Shown here: piece after piece, positions 51,482-60,853 of the stretch
Position numbering within the stretch: position 1 is the stretch's first letter
How the letters are laid out: each line of letters begins with the position of its first letter
DNA from: Mycosarcoma maydis
Lineage: Eukaryota; Basidiomycota; Ustilaginomycetes; Ustilaginales
Reading direction: 5' to 3'
Length of the DNA: 64,000 bases
Assembly: GCF_000328475.2 (NCBI RefSeq)
Contig: NC_026489.1
Location: 372,001-436,000, forward strand
Notes under the pieces: model-generated
The model's database searches: none
What the model saw: the letters and a program-made list of their open reading frames with translations, nothing else
Told to the model about the DNA's origin: nothing
Program-made: the position numbers and the translations under genes

Positions 51482-54400
51482 TCAGGTCATGGGCAGACCG
51501 CGCAAGAAGGCTAAAGTTCCAAGGCAGTGATCCAGCAGACCGTTGAGACGGTTGCTTTCCGCCACCTGTGCGCGAATTAGCTTTCGAATCACCGTCTTCA
51601 GCCTCTTGGCCTCTTCCTCGTCCACTGCTCCAAACTCGTCGTCGTCCATACCTTCATCATCGTCGTGGCCGTCCTGTCCATCGTTGCTGATTTCTGGGTT
51701 GAAGGTCTGCAAGATCAAATCGGTATGCACCTTCAACAGAGTTGCCAGCAGCGCCTGCACCGCTTCAAAATCACGATGCTGCTTAAGCCGCTTGAGCAGC
51801 ATCGTCAAGAACGCCACCAAATCATCGTTGGACGTGAGCGATCGAATCTCAATGTCCAATTGCGGCGTCGAAAGCGTTTCGAGGTACAAGAAGAAGCCGG
51901 ATGCGTCGTCCTTCTCCAATGCAGCTTCGAGTCGCTCCTGAAACTCGGTCTTGAAGCTGATCCCGCCGGATGAGAAAATATTGGACTTTTCGCTCTTGTC
52001 GAGTCCCTCGCCTTGTTGAGTGGCCGTGGATGCTGTGGGATCAAACTTGAACTCAACGCCAGATACGGTTTGAGGGAGGAAGAAAGGGGCTCGGTTTGCT
52101 TCTGGCTTCTCTGGCGGTGCTTTGGGCTTATTGCGCTGCTTGATCGTGTCGAGATTGATTAAGGTCATCCAGCGAGCACGAGGCATCGTAGAAAGCGTAA
52201 TCAATCCGCCTTCTTCACGCGTGGAGTCAATCAGCTGCGGTGGCGAGGTGTATACGCGCTGCAGCTCGGGCTCTCCCACTTGCAGCATCGTCTCGGAGAA
52301 CTCAGCCAGGGCTGCATCTTCGATATCTCCCTGTACTGTAGGCAAAGCCACCGCAGTAGCTTCCTCTTCCTCTTCCACCACTTCGGCAAGCTCGTCAAGA
52401 CCTTGCATAGCGACGGGCGAGAACTGTGACTTGTTGGCCCACAGGTAAATTCCAACGCTGTCCACGTGGGCTGTTGCAAGAAAGTCGCCTGTGGGCGAGA
52501 AGGTCACCGAGGTAGCTATACTGGCCACCTTGAAAGCATCAATGAGACGGGACGAGGGAATGTCAAAAGTGCGAATGACAGCATCCATTGAGGTTGTGAT
52601 GATCCATCGTGCGTCGTCACTGAAGCAAGCGTCGAGAATGCGACCGCGGAAGCCGACAAATTCTCGCACCACGCGGCGCGTCTCGATATCTACGAGTCTC
52701 ACCACCAGGTCGTCAGAAATTACGAGAAGAAGGTTGGAATCTCGGTGAAGTTGGATCGACGAGATGCCAGAGGTTGAGATGGTGGTTCGATGCAACAACT
52801 CGGTCGAGGTGAAATCGTACCACGAAAGCTTGCCGTCCATGGTGCTGATGATGACAAAGCGGTTGAGCGCATCCGTAGCTACGCCCGTCACGGCCGAACC
52901 CTTGACACGGGCATTGAGCGCTGCCTGCGCCTTTCTGGAGCCTGCCGGAAATTCTTTCGCCTTAGCAGGCCCCATTGGGTCGAGCGGACGAGTGTCGAAC
53001 GTCCTTCGGTGCGCATACGATTGCATGTTGTATACCTCGACAAGGCCTTCTGAGTTGCCGATAAGGCCAAAGTTGCCACAAGCGCTGACGCAAGCCGTTC
53101 TAGCCTCGGCGATGATCTTGCGCTGCGCTGAAGCGGACAGTGGCTTCTTGCCCATCCTCTTGTCCCGAACGGTCCAAGTGTTGGCGAATTGTCGACCTTG
53201 GTGCGTAGTGAGCACATCGTCCCAATCACGACTCCGGGTCAAGCTAAAGGACAACGAGCTAGCGGCGGGGAGCTTGAGCGAAGACACCGACACGGACAGC
53301 TGACTGCTCTTCTTCTGAAGCTCTCCTTGGCTGAGCTCGTGTGAGCGTGAGTCTCGAACCACCGAAATGCTGCGGATCGAACGATCACGACCGGCAGAAA
53401 GGATCTCTTTGCCATCTTCACCATAATAGCGGATGAGGTGAGGGGGCTGATGATGGCCCGAACGTCCTTTGAGAAGACGCGGCGGCATGGAAGCAGACTC
53501 GAAGAACCACTGCTTGCAGCTGTTGTCGCCACCGGACGAAATAAGCAAAGGCTGGCCTGGCACAAACTCGATGCTGCCTACAGCGCCGTCGTGAGCGTCC
53601 TGAATGGAGTAGGTTAGCCTGGGACCATTGTTGGCCGAGCTTGTTCCAGAGCCAGAGGCAGGTTCAAGATCAAAGATGCTGATGTTGCCCGAGTTGGTGG
53701 CAATGGCGACCGAGTGCTGCTTGCCATCGGAGCGAAAGGAGACGGAACCGGACGAAAGTCCACCTGACGCGTGAATCGCAAAGAGACTCTCATCGAGACG
53801 GATGTCGTGCAGGAGAACGTGCCCATCGGCGTATCCAACTGCTACCACATCGACAGCGGGCGACTGAGTCAGGTTGACTATAGCAGCAGAGGATTCGGCC
53901 GAGATAGGACCAGCAGCGGAAAGTCGAAGTCTCTCTGCTTTGTACATGTGGACGAGCGATCCGGTCCGAATGTTCCAGAGCGCCAGTTGACCACCAGTAG
54001 ATCCAATCAAGATTTTGTTGAGGTAAGTGGCAGGGTGGACAAGTGAGCTGGCCACGAAATCGCCGGGAAGGTCGATACGCCGGACCAGTTCCGTGCTTGC
54101 AATCGACCAGACAAATACGCTGCGTCCATTAGAGGATAGTGCGACAATGGTATCTCCGAAGACAATCAAAGAAGACAGCTGCGTTCCTTGTTCTTCCTGC
54201 AGTTCTGCGGCCGTCGTCGATACGTCTGAATCGGTGTCTGAATCTGATTCCAGGTCTGAGACATGGTCACCTTGGTCACGTTGTTGTGCATTGGGCTTAT
54301 CAAAGCGCGCCATTAGGCTGTCAACGGTATCGTAGACAGCATCCACCTTTCCGCGCTTGAATCGGTACACCTTGGAACCTGCTGCAGCAAGCACAGCATC

Positions 54401-54808
54401 TGGGCTCAGCGAAATGACAAGCGACGAGATGGGCGCGGGCAACGACGTCGACACGAAAAGCAGAGTCATCCTCTCTGCATCCCACATCGCCCAGCTGTCG
54501 CCTAGACAGGTGATGACATTCACATCCGGCGTTGTGGCATCTTTACCACCGAATCTGGTCTGAAGTGCGAAAGGAACATCGTTGCTGATCAAGCCCAGGG
54601 CACGGAAGGGTGCAAACAGCCGGTTTCGCGATATGACCTTGCGAGAGACAGGTGTGGCAAAGGAGGAGCCTTTCCCTGCATCGGTATTGCTGGCGGAACG
54701 CTGTCGTCTTCTCTTGGAAGTTGGTTCGACATCCGTCGATGCTGCTGATGTAGTTGACGCCTTGCCGTTGACATGCGTTGGTGCTGTCTTGGCCACTTTG
54801 GACGGCAT
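51482..54808 (-). CDS. UTP21: SSU-processome WD40 protein Utp21/WDR36
   Basis: Intronless, 1108 aa, ATG 54808. Utp21 is a UTP-B component of the 90S pre-ribosome needed for 18S rRNA processing in the nucleolus. After a Lys/Arg/Ser-rich head, the tandem beta-propellers begin at NRLFAPFRALGLISNDVPFA, a hallmark of Utp21; repeats include IRTGSLVHMYK, FVPGQPLLISSGGDN and DACFSDDARWIITTSMDAVIR. The C-terminal Utp21 domain (about 870-1108) contains PKAPPEKPEANRAPFFLP and the terminal helix region ending HCLGTLAFLRGLPMT. Acidic stretches occur at about 185-210 and 1055-1075. It is divergent from HAS1, also a ribosome-biogenesis gene. Confidence 0.95.
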   Translation of the reverse strand: MPSKVAKTAPTHVNGKASTTSAASTDVEPTSKRRRQRSASNTDAGKGSSFATPVSRKVISRNRLFAPFRALGLISNDVPFALQTRFGGKDATTPDVNVITCLGDSWAMWDAERMTLLFVSTSLPAPISSLVISLSPDAVLAAAGSKVYRFKRGKVDAVYDTVDSLMARFDKPNAQQRDQGDHVSDLESDSDTDSDVSTTAAELQEEQGTQLSSLIVFGDTIVALSSNGRSVFVWSIASTELVRRIDLPGDFVASSLVHPATYLNKILIGSTGGQLALWNIRTGSLVHMYKAERLRLSAAGPISAESSAAIVNLTQSPAVDVVAVGYADGHVLLHDIRLDESLFAIHASGGLSSGSVSFRSDGKQHSVAIATNSGNISIFDLEPASGSGTSSANNGPRLTYSIQDAHDGAVGSIEFVPGQPLLISSGGDNSCKQWFFESASMPPRLLKGRSGHHQPPHLIRYYGEDGKEILSAGRDRSIRSISVVRDSRSHELSQGELQKKSSQLSVSVSSLKLPAASSLSFSLTRSRDWDDVLTTHQGRQFANTWTVRDKRMGKKPLSASAQRKIIAEARTACVSACGNFGLIGNSEGLVEVYNMQSYAHRRTFDTRPLDPMGPAKAKEFPAGSRKAQAALNARVKGSAVTGVATDALNRFVIISTMDGKLSWYDFTSTELLHRTTISTSGISSIQLHRDSNLLLVISDDLVVRLVDIETRRVVREFVGFRGRILDACFSDDARWIITTSMDAVIRTFDIPSSRLIDAFKVASIATSVTFSPTGDFLATAHVDSVGIYLWANKSQFSPVAMQGLDELAEVVEEEEEATAVALPTVQGDIEDAALAEFSETMLQVGEPELQRVYTSPPQLIDSTREEGGLITLSTMPRARWMTLINLDTIKQRNKPKAPPEKPEANRAPFFLPQTVSGVEFKFDPTASTATQQGEGLDKSEKSNIFSSGGISFKTEFQERLEAALEKDDASGFFLYLETLSTPQLDIEIRSLTSNDDLVAFLTMLLKRLKQHRDFEAVQALLATLLKVHTDLILQTFNPEISNDGQDGHDDDEGMDDDEFGAVDEEEAKRLKTVIRKLIRAQVAESNRLNGLLDHCLGTLAFLRGLPMT

Positions 54809-55393
54809 GGTTGTGCAGTTCCTTTTCGTCGACGTCCTTCAAGCGTCGGTTGTCGTTGAGAAGGCAACTGTTGAATTTAGATGCTACCGAGCGGTGATGG
54901 CAGTTGCGTAGTGGAAACGATTGGCGTGCTTTGCGTCGAGAAGACTATGTCGAGGTCTAAGGACATGAAAAGCTGAGAAGAATCAGTGAATGAGCCTGGG
55001 AGGGTCTCTCCACAGCAAACCCTGTCTCTGACGAAAAGTGGAAAAAATGGCCTTTCCAAACTTGACAACCCGGGACTCGGAAATCTACCAAAGGTTTCGC
55101 AGACTGCTCAAGTGCCTCTTTCGGATTACTGTTTTTTTTTGTTTTCTTTTGTGTGCTTTGATCTGAGGCGGTAAAATTTGGCAAAATTTGAAGAGGGTTG
55201 AGAGGAAGAGAGCGAGCAAGCAAATTTGGTCTTTCAAGGTTCTTTCGTGCATTCCTTCAACGCCTCCCTCTCGCCATCATCCTGGCCTTACTATACTCTC
55301 ATCTACGCCCCTGCCTCGTATTCAGAAATACTGATATCATTTTCAAGACAGAAGCTGTTCCGCTAGCTTCAACGTGTCGCATCTTTGACAGCC
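54809..55393. promoter_or_regulatory. Divergent UTP21/HAS1 promoter region
   Basis: 585 bp between two nucleolar genes. Two AAAATTTG boxes at 55173-55180 and 55183-55190 are spaced exactly 10 bp, one helical turn, and resemble the yeast RRPE core (AAAATTTT). No TCACGAWT octamer is seen. Co-regulation is inference. Confidence 0.5.
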
Positions 55394-57118
55394 ATGGCGC
55401 CCCACAAGAGTGACGACGTGGATGCCGAGGCCGAGCTTGCCTCTCAACTTGCGGCCGATGTCGCTGCTGCCGAGTCCTCGGCCGCTACCAAGGCCAAAGC
55501 ATCTTCTGCCTCGTCATCCAGCACACCGGCTGCCGAAAGACAGCCTTTCTCCATTCTCGACCTCTCGGAACCAACACGCAAAGCCATTGACGCTATGGGG
55601 TTCAAGACTATGACCGAGGTCCAGGCGCGTTGCATTCCGCCGCTCATGGCTGGAAAGGATGTGCTGGGCGCTGCTCAAACCGGTTCTGGAAAGACATTGT
55701 CGTTTCTGATCCCCGCTATTGAAATGCTTCACAGACTCAAGTTCAAGCCAAGAAATGGGACAGGGGCTATCATCATTTCTCCTACCCGTGAACTCGCGCT
55801 TCAGATTTTCGGTGTGGCAAAGGAGCTTATGGCACACCACCATCAGACCTTCGGTATCATCATGGGAGGTGCCAACCGACGTGCAGAGGCGGACAAGCTG
55901 CAAAAAGGTGTTAATCTTATCGTCGCCACTCCTGGTCGTTTGCTCGATCATCTGCAAAACACCAAAGGCTTCGTCTTTTCCAACCTCAAAGCTCTATGTA
56001 TCGACGAGGCCGACCGTATCCTCGAGATCGGTTTCGAAGATGAGATGCGACAGATTGTCAAAATCCTACCCAACGACAATCGACAGAGTATGCTGTTCTC
56101 GGCTACACAAACGACCAAAGTGCAAGATCTGGCACGTATCTCGCTCCGACCGGGCCCTCTCTACATCAATGTACACGCTGATCTTGCCGCCAGCACAGTG
56201 TCGCGTCTCGAGCAGGGCTACGTCGTATGCGAGTCCGATCGCCGCTTCCTTCTGCTGTTTACATTTCTGAAGAAGAACGCTGGAAAGAAGATCATCGTTT
56301 TTATGAGCTCATGCAACTCGGTCAAGTACCACTCGGATCTGCTCAACTTTATCGACGTTCCTGTACTCGACCTGCACGGAAAGCAAAAGCAACAGAAACG
56401 CACCAACACCTTTTTCGAATACTGCAATGCGCCTTGCGGCACTTTGCTTTGCACCGACGTGGCTGCACGAGGTCTTGATATCCCCAGCGTAGATTGGATC
56501 ATCCAGTTTGACCCACCCGATGATCCGCGCGACTACATTCACCGTGTGGGTCGTACCGCGCGTGCGGGTAATAGTGGAAAGTCATTGCTCTTCCTCTTGC
56601 CCACAGAGCTCGGTTTCTTGCGCTTCCTCAAAGTGGCAAAGGTGCCGCTGAATGAGTACACTTTCCCTTCGGACAAGGTGGCAAACGTCCAAGGTCAGCT
56701 CGAGAAGCTCATCAGCAAGAACTACTACCTGCACCAATCTGCACGTGATGGGTACCGATCGTATCTGCAAGCGTACGGCTCGTACTCCCTCAAGCGCATC
56801 TTTGACATTCACAAGCTCGATCTTGCCAAGGTGGCCAAAGCGTACGGATTTTCTGTGCCGCCCAAAGTCAATATCACGATTGGAACTGGACTGAAAACGT
56901 CAGCTTCGAGCAGCAGTGGTAGTGGTGGAAAGAGGAAAGAGGTGGATGTAGACGGAGAGGGCGAAGACGCAGATGGCGAGATCAACCCAAAGAGACAGCA
57001 GAGCGACAGAAGGGCGTACTACCGTAAAAATCACCAGAATGGTGGCAGCAAGGATCACTTTCGTAAGTCTGGAGCGAATGCGACAGGCAACAAGGGTGGC
57101 AAGCAGTGGTCTCGTTGA
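55394..57118 (+). CDS. HAS1: DEAD-box RNA helicase Has1
   Basis: Intronless, 574 aa; ATG 55394 (GCCATGG), three codons after a non-ATG frame start. Has1 releases U14 snoRNA and acts in both 40S and 60S assembly. All helicase motifs are visible: AQTGSGKT (94-101), [12 protein letters not shown] at 204-207, SAT (within FSATQTTK), and [10 protein letters not shown]. The block following motif VI and the [22 protein letters not shown] segment are characteristic of Has1 rather than other DEAD proteins. The N-terminal 55 residues are Ala/Ser/Glu-rich; the C-terminal ~80 are Lys/Gly/Ser-rich and disordered. Convergent with the deacetylase at 167 bp. Confidence 0.97.
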   Translation: MAPHKSDDVDAEAELASQLAADVAAAESSAATKAKASSASSSSTPAAERQPFSILDLSEPTRKAIDAMGFKTMTEVQARCIPPLMAGKDVLGAAQTGSGKTLSFLIPAIEMLHRLKFKPRNGTGAIIISPTRELALQIFGVAKELMAHHHQTFGIIMGGANRRAEADKLQKGVNLIVATPGRLLDHLQNTKGFVFSNLKALCIDEADRILEIGFEDEMRQIVKILPNDNRQSMLFSATQTTKVQDLARISLRPGPLYINVHADLAASTVSRLEQGYVVCESDRRFLLLFTFLKKNAGKKIIVFMSSCNSVKYHSDLLNFIDVPVLDLHGKQKQQKRTNTFFEYCNAPCGTLLCTDVAARGLDIPSVDWIIQFDPPDDPRDYIHRVGRTARAGNSGKSLLFLLPTELGFLRFLKVAKVPLNEYTFPSDKVANVQGQLEKLISKNYYLHQSARDGYRSYLQAYGSYSLKRIFDIHKLDLAKVAKAYGFSVPPKVNITIGTGLKTSASSSSGSGGKRKEVDVDGEGEDADGEINPKRQQSDRRAYYRKNHQNGGSKDHFRKSGANATGNKGGKQWSR

Positions 57119-57285
57119 AGGGGCCCAGCCTCGTAACTATCCAACTTTTCGCCTCCCCAATTGTATCGCGTATTCTTGATCCCGTTTGCATGTAATCTAG
57201 TCTCTCGCAATGCTTTTCGGTCCTGTCATTCGATTCCATCAGACACGGATGACAATGACGGTCGATTGAGTAAATCGATCTCGTG

Positions 57286-58992
57286 CTAGCGGGACGCGGA
57301 CACCATTTTTACGTGCTCGATGAAGGTCTTTGAGATGGCCTCGAAGTGCGCCTCGTTGTTTTGATCGATCATCTCGCCCGCTGGAACGCCGAGTGTATAC
57401 GTCGGTGCATATTTTGGCCAGAACTTGTGATCCGGAATGGCTGTGTCGTAGGAGATTGTGTCGAGCAGTGATGTTGCAGCTGCTTGCCTGTCTCTTTTTG
57501 CATCTTTCGAAGAGTCTCGCTCGTGCTCTGTCAAAGGAACAGGTTGTTTGAGTGAGGCTTCGGTGGGGCTGCGATTCCTCTCAGAACCATTGCTGTGGAA
57601 TCGACCCAAGCAGACTGCAGTGAGAAGGCTCCAACAGCGAGCGGCATTTTCACTGTTGTATCCACCACCACCCAACAGGAGCACCGGCTTGTTCCAGCTC
57701 AATACACTCTGGATTGCCTTGACATATGCAGCAGCTGATAGATTCCACACGGCCATCGGATCGCCCGCCAATCCATCTACTCCGCACTGCACTACAACTA
57801 TTTCTGGATCCCATGCCTCAAAAAGCGGCTGGATAGTACCGCTCATTATCCTCTCTAGACTATCATCGGATGTGCCGATACCGAGCGGGATGTTAAGCGT
57901 CCTACTTCCTGCCCCTGCATCACTTTTGAGCGATCCTGGAGGTGTGAAGCGTTCAGGATTGGCAGAAGCAGCATAGCATGGGAAAAAGCCCGGCGCGTAG
58001 TGATGAATGCTAAGCGTGAGCACGTTAGAAGTGGAATGAAAGGCTTCCTCCACGCCATCGCCCCAGTGAAGGTCAAAGTCAAGGTAGAGGACTCGATCGA
58101 CGCGCTTGATGGTTGTCTTGCGGATCATTTCCACATCATCCTTTTCCTTTTCTTCTTCTTGAATGCGAGGAACGCTCGTGGTAACCGTGACCTTTCGGGG
58201 TTTTCGGAGCGAGAGAATGGCAAGCACGACGTCGTTGATGTAGCAGAATCCTGAGGCAGAACTTTTTTTCGCATGATGCCTACCTCCGTCCCATGCTATA
58301 GCGATATCCGCCTGACCCGTGGCAAGCAGCTCCGCGGCTGTAATTGCTGCACCCGCGACGAGTGAAACGTGTTGTTGAAGACCTTCGAATGCAGGACAGT
58401 CATCTTGAAGGCCAAATTGATCCTTTGCTAGAAGAATCCGTTTGTAGCCACCCTTGCTTTGAGAGTCAGACAGCGAGGAAGAGGGCCGAAGGCGCATTTC
58501 CATAGAGCTGTCCGAGCCGTGGAAAGATGCAACGGAAGCTTCCGAGTCGCTGCTGGATGCTTCGCTGTTCGATGCGGGGTTCCGATCCAGCTTGCGTCGT
58601 TTGGAGAGAGTACATTCGAGATCGCCAGCTCTGGCTCCCTTGCCCAGCTGTTTGACGAATGCCTCTTCGTGGTAACTTGTCAGCTGCTGATACGTTGCAG
58701 CGTTGGGCAGGTAGACTTTCGCGCGTCTTCGGTTCACATCCGCAGTTGGGCTGGCAGACGCATCCGCTCTGACGGCCAGAAGGAGCGCTGCTTTCTGTGA
58801 GGTTACGGATGAAGTGCCGGAAATATTCACATCGTCCTCATCGAGCCCGTCAAGATCGAGAAGATCGAGATGGTAGGCGAGCGAATGGACGAGTGACGAG
58901 CGACCTTTGTTGGATGGTAACAAATCCGCATACTTGACGAGCTCGGCCGAGACAATGTAGGCGACCCTAGGCGGATCCGCATTCATAGACAT
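57286..58992 (-). CDS. HOS1: Class I histone deacetylase, HOS1/HDAC8-like
   Basis: Intronless, 568 aa, ATG 58992. Zinc-dependent deacetylase: GRHHAKK supplies the active-site histidine pair, zinc ligands are D307 and H309 in LDFDLHWGDG and D406 in QCGVDGLAGD, and LLLGGGGYN gives the catalytic tyrosine. The second His of the usual DxxHHGDG is replaced by W310, which is not a metal ligand. Relative to HDAC8 it carries three disordered insertions: Ser-rich (about 145-185), an acidic/basic stretch before the zinc site (about 275-290), and one near 470-510. The subtype call (HOS1/HDAC8 rather than RPD3 or HOS2) rests on overall block similarity and is less certain than the class. Confidence 0.82.
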   Translation of the reverse strand: MSMNADPPRVAYIVSAELVKYADLLPSNKGRSSLVHSLAYHLDLLDLDGLDEDDVNISGTSSVTSQKAALLLAVRADASASPTADVNRRRAKVYLPNAATYQQLTSYHEEAFVKQLGKGARAGDLECTLSKRRKLDRNPASNSEASSSDSEASVASFHGSDSSMEMRLRPSSSLSDSQSKGGYKRILLAKDQFGLQDDCPAFEGLQQHVSLVAGAAITAAELLATGQADIAIAWDGGRHHAKKSSASGFCYINDVVLAILSLRKPRKVTVTTSVPRIQEEEKEKDDVEMIRKTTIKRVDRVLYLDFDLHWGDGVEEAFHSTSNVLTLSIHHYAPGFFPCYAASANPERFTPPGSLKSDAGAGSRTLNIPLGIGTSDDSLERIMSGTIQPLFEAWDPEIVVVQCGVDGLAGDPMAVWNLSAAAYVKAIQSVLSWNKPVLLLGGGGYNSENAARCWSLLTAVCLGRFHSNGSERNRSPTEASLKQPVPLTEHERDSSKDAKRDRQAAATSLLDTISYDTAIPDHKFWPKYAPTYTLGVPAGEMIDQNNEAHFEAISKTFIEHVKMVSASR

Positions 58993-60853
58993 GCTGGTCG
59001 CCGTTGTGATCTCAAGACGACGTTCGTGATTGCCCTCAAGAGCAAGAGCACAAGCATGAGGGAGAGACTGCGAAGCTGCAAAGTGTCAGAATGCATACCG
59101 TCAGTCACGAGTGTGAGTGGACCCTGACTGTGGAAGAATCCCGAATTTGTGATTCGTATTCATGATTGCCGGCCAGCCTGTTGCGAGTTGTTGGACTAGG
59201 CAGCCCCGATAATCTTTGATCGGGGGTGAAGATCATAACTCGGGAAACGATTGTAATGCCAAGGACGAGGAAAGCATGCGCAGCCCAACAGCAGACGAAA
59301 AGCGGCTTTGGGGCTGCGGAGGTAGGCGAGCGAGAGACGTGCCAAGCCAGTTCATCGGCAGAAGCAAGTAAGTGCGAAATTTATGCGGCCAAATCGTTTT
59401 TCTACGTCCATGCTGTTGTATCGAATCATGAACTGGTCAGCCGGGCGAGCTAAGAAGAGAGCGTCACAGGAAGATGTCCGCGCTAATGTGTGTCTTTCCT
59501 GACATCATTGGCAAAAGGCGGAGGTCTGGCATCGGCCGGCCTAGGTTCACTAACAAGATGATCAGCTGAATGTATAGTCAAGACGGAGTGGCAAGCCGGA
59601 ATCGAGCGATGGCTTCAAGGCGAGAACCGGAACAACGAGCCAACTCGGGAACGTCAAAGCAGTCGTGATTGTTTCACGTCAAAAGACGGATAGCAAGAAA
59701 CACCGCCACACTGGGGTCTGCTTTGGTTGGCAATCACAAATGTGAGCACATGAGCAAGAATCACAATCGTGAATAATAAGTTAATCTCAGAATGGCTATG
59801 AGTCGTGAGTGTCGAAGTTGTGCCATTAAGTTATATTTGAAGCTTCGAGAGGAAGAGTTGATCCTCAGGAATCACAATCACGAATTCACGATGGACGAGA
59901 GGAAAACCTGTTGGCGGAAGTCGCGAGTGGATCAGAGCTGATAAATTGGCCAACTCACAAGTCTTGAGTCGTGAGTGTTCTGGCACCGGCTTGCTCGGAG
60001 CAGTAGCTGACCCGAGATCCAACGTGTTAGTAATTTAGGCGCAGTCAACGCACAGGAATTTGCGAGTAAGTTAGCCAATCGATTCCTCACGCGAAGAATA
60101 GGAGAATCCCAGAGCCGGATTCGTGCTTGTAGGCAGGCCAACCTGTTCCCCTTGGATGCGGAAAAGCCGGTCCAGAGGCGTCTCTGGATCTCGCTCAATC
60201 GCGACTGTCCCCACACTGATTCGCGATTGGTGATTCTCACTCTTCTCTCCATCCACCTTTCTTCCTGTCGAACACGGTCGCTGCTCGGTTCCCATTGTGG
60301 TGCAGCTTAAGCTCTTACGCCTTCATCTTCTCTCGTCATTGTGGCTTTGTCGATTCACCGGTTCGCATCTTGTTCGCAGCCTGCGAGGCTCTCGCTCGTC
60401 AACCTCGTCCAAAGGCGTCACGGTAGAGCAACACGTAACTCGGCCAGTGGGGATCATTTCATCCAATCTCTTTTGATCATCCCACCTGCCTCAACGAAAT
60501 TGACCTGCCCATCAGCGTCCAGCGTCATAATTCGAGCCAACATTCGGCCATTTGGTCTACACGGCAACAGCTTCCGCCTGCACAACACCTCATCTGTTCA
60601 TTCGGAGCCGGGAGTCTTTTTTTTTTGCTCTCACCACGCAGTCGCTGTCTCTGCTTCCCCGGCTCAGCTGGCACTACGTCCCACGTCTCAACCGGTTGAG
60701 ACGACCGCCCTTTACGCGGCTTTCTTCCTGTTGCCGCTTCCCGATCATCCCTATACATTGATTCAGTCCGCTAGAACCACATCCTTCTATCTTTTCAACC
60801 ATCGGGTTAGGTGCTTGCTGCTGTGAGCCACCCGCCTCTCGCTTCCCGTGACC
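58993..60853. promoter_or_regulatory. 1.86-kb intergenic region between deacetylase and zinc-cluster gene
   Basis: No credible gene. Motif copies and variants occur at about 59025, 59140-59170, 59660-59680, 59768-59776 and 59870-59895. The right 550 bp is pyrimidine-rich and probably the 5' leader of the downstream transcription factor. The ORF at 60341-60826 lacks conserved features. Confidence 0.5.

Noticed and set aside
60341..60826. 161-codon ORF before the zinc-cluster gene
   Set aside because: Pyrimidine-rich leader sequence, no conserved segment; better explained as 5' UTR.
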